Assembly (NCBI RefSeq): GCF_020536995.1
Contig: NC_068366.1
Coordinates: 71,886,188 to 71,950,187, forward strand
DNA length: 64,000 nt
Direction: 5' to 3'
From: Dreissena polymorpha
Lineage: Eukaryota > Mollusca > Bivalvia > Myida > Dreissenidae
Position numbers and translations under genes: made by a program. Under the pieces are notes generated by a model. That model was not told the origin of the DNA. It worked only from the letters and a program-made list of their open reading frames with translations, and searched no databases. Numbering within the stretch: the stretch's first letter is position 1; each line of letters opens with the position of its first letter. Positions 60,303 to 64,000 of this stretch are shown in pieces.

Positions 60303-61143
60303 CTTTGGAAATAATGTACAGTAGATCACCATTCTGTTGGAGACTTTTAATCAGAATTGCGCATACTTTGAATCTTTTTTTTTCTTCTTCTTAACTATAA
60401 ATTTTTATGTTTAATTTCAATACAGCTTCTTGGCATTACTGTTCAGAACATAGAATCTGTTCCTACCTCCAGTTTGTACATGCCTATTGTTGCAGGAGCT
60501 TTGTAAAGGCCCCTTCCCCCAAAAGAAAGTTCTTCCCAAAAGAGAATTTCTTTTAAATGTTGATAATTTTTTCTAAAAAATGGAAGGCCGGCCCTTTCCC
60601 CAACACACAAAAACTGCAACTGCAAGTGGCTACCATTATGATTTTCTTAACATATGATTTAAGAAGTGTGTTTCTTTCATTTAATCGTTGAAAGGCATTG
60701 CTGTAACTGGCTTGCACAGCTTGAATGATGTCACACTCAAGTTTGGCTAACACATATTTAAATAAAATCTTGTTGAATAAGATAACGTTGAATCAAAAAC
60801 ATTCTGAACATGTATAAAATGTTCAGTAAAATGGTGTTTTATGATAAACAACATATTTATATAGTTCTCTCATTTTTAAAGCAATAATGCCAGTAAACAT
60901 TACCTACACATGGTAAATGCAAACAACGTATACCAGGTATTTTCAAGTGTTTTTTCTTATTCACTGCATTTTTTAAGAAATGATATTTGAATGTAGTAAG
61001 AGGTTTGAGGTAAGGTAGATTGACCAATTGCTAATTTTCCATCAAGGATTAAGTTGTCCAATTAGCAGTTCATATTTCTGTGGCAAACAATTGTTTGGTT
61101 CAATCAATTAAATTTGTAATAAATCCATGGAAAGAACTAGAAA
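60303..61143. other. Intron of the GAK-like gene, no further exon recognised
   Basis: The upstream linker of GAK is poorly conserved, so an exon could be missed. The 66-codon minus-strand frame at 60553-60753 has no support. Confidence 0.45.
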
Positions 61144-61430
61144 TAAGAGAAAACTATGTGCAACTGGTCATTAAGCCCTAAATGACTTCAGCTGCAGTAA
61201 AAAAAAACAAGAGCATTGCCTTGCAGGTACAGAACGCTCATCTTTTTTTCTTTTTAAAGGTGTAGGGACCTATCTCAATTTCAATCATAAAAGAGGGAGG
61301 GTGCAGACCGCTCATCTATTTTCTTTTTAAAGGTGAAGGGACTCTCATTTTCAATCACAAAGGAGGGAGGAGTGGAGTGAAAAGGGGTGTATAGTGTGGG
61401 GTTGTGGACATTTATTACATTATCTTCCAA
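61144..61430. repeat. Direct duplication, first copy (second at 63002-63290)
   Basis: TAAGAGAAAACTATGTGCAA through GAGCATT-CCTTGC, AACGCTCATC and AAGAGGGAGG occurs at 61144 and again at 63002 with few changes, including the A-run and G-run that follow. The two copies bracket the repeat between them. Confidence 0.9.
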
Positions 61431-61691
61431 AAAAGCGAAAAAAAAAAAAAATAAAAAAAATCGGGGGGGGGGGGGGGGGGGGGGGCGATGGGGGGGGGGG
61501 TTTGGGTGCGATGGTTGGACGGTATTTCAAACATAACAGTTTAAAAAAAAAATGGGAGGGGGGGGGGGGGTATAGTGTGAGGGTGTGGTGGTAATTTGTG
61601 AGATGATCTTAAAAAAAAAAAAAAAAAAAATTGGGGGGGGGGGGGGTGGGGGGGGGTATAGTGTGAGGGTGTGGTGGTCATTTGTGAGATG

Positions 61692-61731
<40 letters not shown>

Positions 61732-63000
61732 GGGGGGGGAGGGGGGGGGGGGGAGGGCACGGGGGATGGTTTGGGTGAAGTCTATTGTGGTATGTCAGGT
61801 AAGAGTAGTTTCATCAAAGTATCAATCAAATCTAATCATAAATAAAGAAGTTATGGCAATTTTAGCAAAATTTAATAATTTGACCTTGAGAGTCAAGGTC
61901 ATTCAAAGGTCAAAGTAAAATTCAAGTTGCCAGGTACAGTAACCTCATGATAGCATGTAAGTATTTGAAGTTTGAAAGCAATAGCCTTGATACTTAAGAA
62001 GTAAAGTGGATCGAAACACAAAATTTAACCATATATTAAAAGTTACTAAGTCAAAAAAGGGCCATAATTCCGTAACAATGACAACCAGAGTTATGCAACT
62101 TGTCCTTTTACTGTACCCTTATGATAGTTTGTGAGTGTTCCAAGTATGAAAGCAATATCTATGATACTTTAGGGGTAAAGTGGACCAAAACATAAATCTT
62201 AACCAAATTTTCAATTTTCTAAGTATAAAGGGCCCATAATTCCGTCCAAATGCCAGTCAGAGTTACATAACTTTGCCTGCACGGTCCCCTTATGATAGTT
62301 CATAAATCTTGCAAGTATGAAAGCAATAGCTTTGATACTGTAGGAATAAAGTGGACCTAAACACAAAACTTAATCAAATTTTCAATTTTCTAAGTATAAA
62401 AAGGGCACATAATTCTGTCAAAATGCCAGTCAGAGTTACATTACTTTGCCTGCACAGTCCCCTTATGATAGTTAGTAAGTGTTGCAAGTATGAAAGCAAT
62501 AGCTTTGATGCTTAAGGAATAAAATGGACCTAAACACAAAACTTAACCAAAATTGTCAATTTTCTAAGTATAAAAAGGGCACATAATTCTGTCAAAATGC
62601 ATGCCAGAGTTATCTAACTTTGCCTGCCCAGTCCCCTCATGATAGTAAGTAATTGTACCAAGTTTGAATGCAATAGCATTGATACTTACTGAGAAAAGTG
62701 GAACTAAACGCAAAACTTAACCAAAATTTTCAATTTTTTAAGTATAAAAAGGGCACATAATTCTGTCAAAATGCACGCCAGAGTTATCTAACTTTGCCTG
62801 CCCAGTCCCCTCATGATAGTAAGTAAGTGTACCAAGTTTGGATGCAATAGCATTGATACTTTCTGAGAAAAGTGGACCTAAACGCAAAACTTAACCGGAC
62901 GCCGACGCCAACGCCAACGCCAACACCAACGCCGACGCCGACGCCGACGCCAAGGTGATGACAATAGCTCATAATTTTTTTTCAAAAAATAGATGAGCTA
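61195..63000. repeat. Dispersed repeat with internal tandem units of about 175 bp
   Basis: Starts AACAAGAGCATTGCCTTGCA and ends GACAATAGCTCATAAT, then AAAAAATAGATGAGCTAA. From about 62040 to 62890 a unit of about 175 bp (AAGGGCACATAATTCTGTCA, TTGCCTGC-CAGTCCCC, ATGATAGT) repeats about five times. It is followed by a GCCGAC/GCCAAC hexamer run at 62893-62953. Bivalve repeats of this style are familiar to me. No coding potential. Confidence 0.85.
61440..61760. repeat. Poly-A/poly-G tandem array
   Basis: Units of TATAGTGTGAGGGTGTGGTG, ATTTGTGAGATGATCTT, an A-run and a G-run are repeated, with G-runs of about 10-23 at 61464, 61488, 61556, 61632 and 61731. The G-runs could form quadruplexes on the plus strand. 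The sequence may also contain homopolymer-length errors. Confidence 0.9.
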
Positions 63001-63345
63001 ATAAGAGAAAACTATGTGCAACTGGTCATTAAGCCCTAAATGACTTCAGCTGCAGTAAAAAAAAACAAGAGCATTTCCTTGCGGGTACAGAACGCTCATC
63101 TATTTTTCTTTTTAAAGGTGTAGGGACCTATCTCAATTTCAATCATAAAAGAGGGAGGGGTGGAGTGGAGAGGGGTGTATAGTGTGGGGGTGTGCTCATT
63201 TATTACATTATCTTCCAAAAATGCAAAAAAAAATTACTTTTTTTTTTGGGGGGGGGGGATTTTGGGTGGGATGGTTGGATGGCATTTCAAAAATAAAATA
63301 ATAAAAATAAATATTTGCGTTTTTTTAACCATGTTTGAAAACAAA

Positions 63346-64000
63346 AGGGCCAAGATGGCCCTAGTGCGCTCACCTGAGAGGAGTCGGTTCATTCAATATT
63401 TACCAAACGTCAAACTTGACCTAGATATTGTCCAGACAAACACTCTTGTCAAGTTTCATCATTATTGAACCAAAACTCTGGCATATGGAGTGTTTTTGTT
63501 TTTGTAAGATTTGAACTGGTGACCTATATTTTGTGTTGACCCCCCCTTACCAAACATCAAATTTTGCTTACAAAAATAAATTTTATGACCAAGATTCATA
63601 AAATCTGAAACAAAATTGTGACCTCTAGAGTGTTTACAAAGATTTTGTATAATATAATGAAAATTTGGACAATCTAAGGGCAATAATTATGGCATTTATT
63701 ATGTGATATATATAAAACAAATCTTTGTACCAAGTTTCATGATGATTGGGCAAAAAATGTGATTTCTAGAGTGTTCACAAGCTTTTTTTACTATATAAAT
63801 ATTAGAAAACTGCCCCCCCTCCCTATGTTTCCTATGTTTCACTATTAGTGCTGCAACAATACGCCAAAAATCGTATCGCAATATATTGTCAGTTCAAAAA
63901 CCCGTATTGCAATATATCGCAATATATTGCTAACTTGTACCAAAATTATAACTTGCCAATTACCCGATAATCCCATAAATTCCAATTTTAAAGCAAATTC
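63346..64000. repeat. Truncated copy of the GGGCCAAGATGGCCCTAG repeat
   Basis: GGGCCAAGATGGCCCTAGTG, CGCTCACCTGAGAGGAGTCG and TCAAACTTGACCTAGATATT match the start of the 50808-52842 element. The continuation (CCAAGTTTCATGATGATTGG, TTCTAGAGTGTTCACAAG) matches that element's second unit, without the 145-bp array. It runs towards the window edge. Confidence 0.85.

Noticed and set aside
60553-60753. Extra GAK exon on the minus strand
   Set aside because: Frame lacks the low-complexity linker character or any clathrin-binding motif, and no matching splice phases were found.

Overview
The window is eukaryotic: AT-rich, intron-bearing, full of microsatellites, tRNA-derived SINEs, foldback elements and decayed transposons. 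Several repeat families look like ones I remember from bivalve molluscs, especially Dreissena-type mussels: the 'GGGCCAAGATGGCCCTAG...GCTCACCTGAG' element, the 'GCATGTGCGTAAAGTGTCGTC' element, the 'TTAAAGGGATCTTTTCAC' element and the 'CTTTGCATGCTGGGAAATTTGTCGTC' element. The assignment to a freshwater-mussel-like bivalve is from memory, not from a search.

Only two ordinary host genes are clear, and they converge at 49-60 kb. On the plus strand are the last exons of an ECHDC1-like ethylmalonyl-CoA decarboxylase (crotonase fold; last exon 50083-50747). On the minus strand are the last four exons of a cyclin-G-associated kinase/auxilin-type clathrin-uncoating co-chaperone, ending in a J domain with its HPD motif (60302 down to 56916). 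A bivalve repeat carrying a 145-bp tandem array lies between them. The GAK introns hold a cluster of tRNA-derived SINEs and a 39-bp minisatellite.

The left 25 kb is best read as two diverged copies of one segment: copy A at about 2.44-7.6 kb and copy B at about 11.3-24.5 kb. Comparing them exposes three insertions. Copy A carries a 1.95-kb element with 28-bp perfect terminal inverted repeats (3251-5200). Copy B carries a 1640-bp hAT deletion derivative with a perfect 8-bp target duplication (11578-13217). Copy B also carries a block of about 7.6 kb (14429-22036) inserted in a TG microsatellite. That block has imperfect inverted termini, subterminal arrays of an ACCAACCGGGGAA motif, and a broken multi-exon gene with N-terminal zinc fingers, a tyrosine-recombinase-like domain and a C-terminal Myb/SANT-like domain. 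It is my main candidate for an undescribed element.

From 25.8 to 39 kb lies a giant inverted repeat: two nearly identical arms of about 5.7 kb around a 1.73-kb spacer, with a 100-N gap at the left outer edge. Each arm carries a broken Penelope-like retroelement reverse transcriptase, a tRNA-Val-like sequence and exon-like remnants. It may be a real palindrome or an assembly artefact. From 39.7 to 48.7 kb come a 69-bp minisatellite with a palindromic core, long GATAAT and CTA microsatellites, SINE/MITE copies, a 975-bp foldback with an 8-bp target duplication, and two long hairpins. The right end (61-64 kb) is G-rich and A-rich repeat, probably within a GAK intron or upstream of it.
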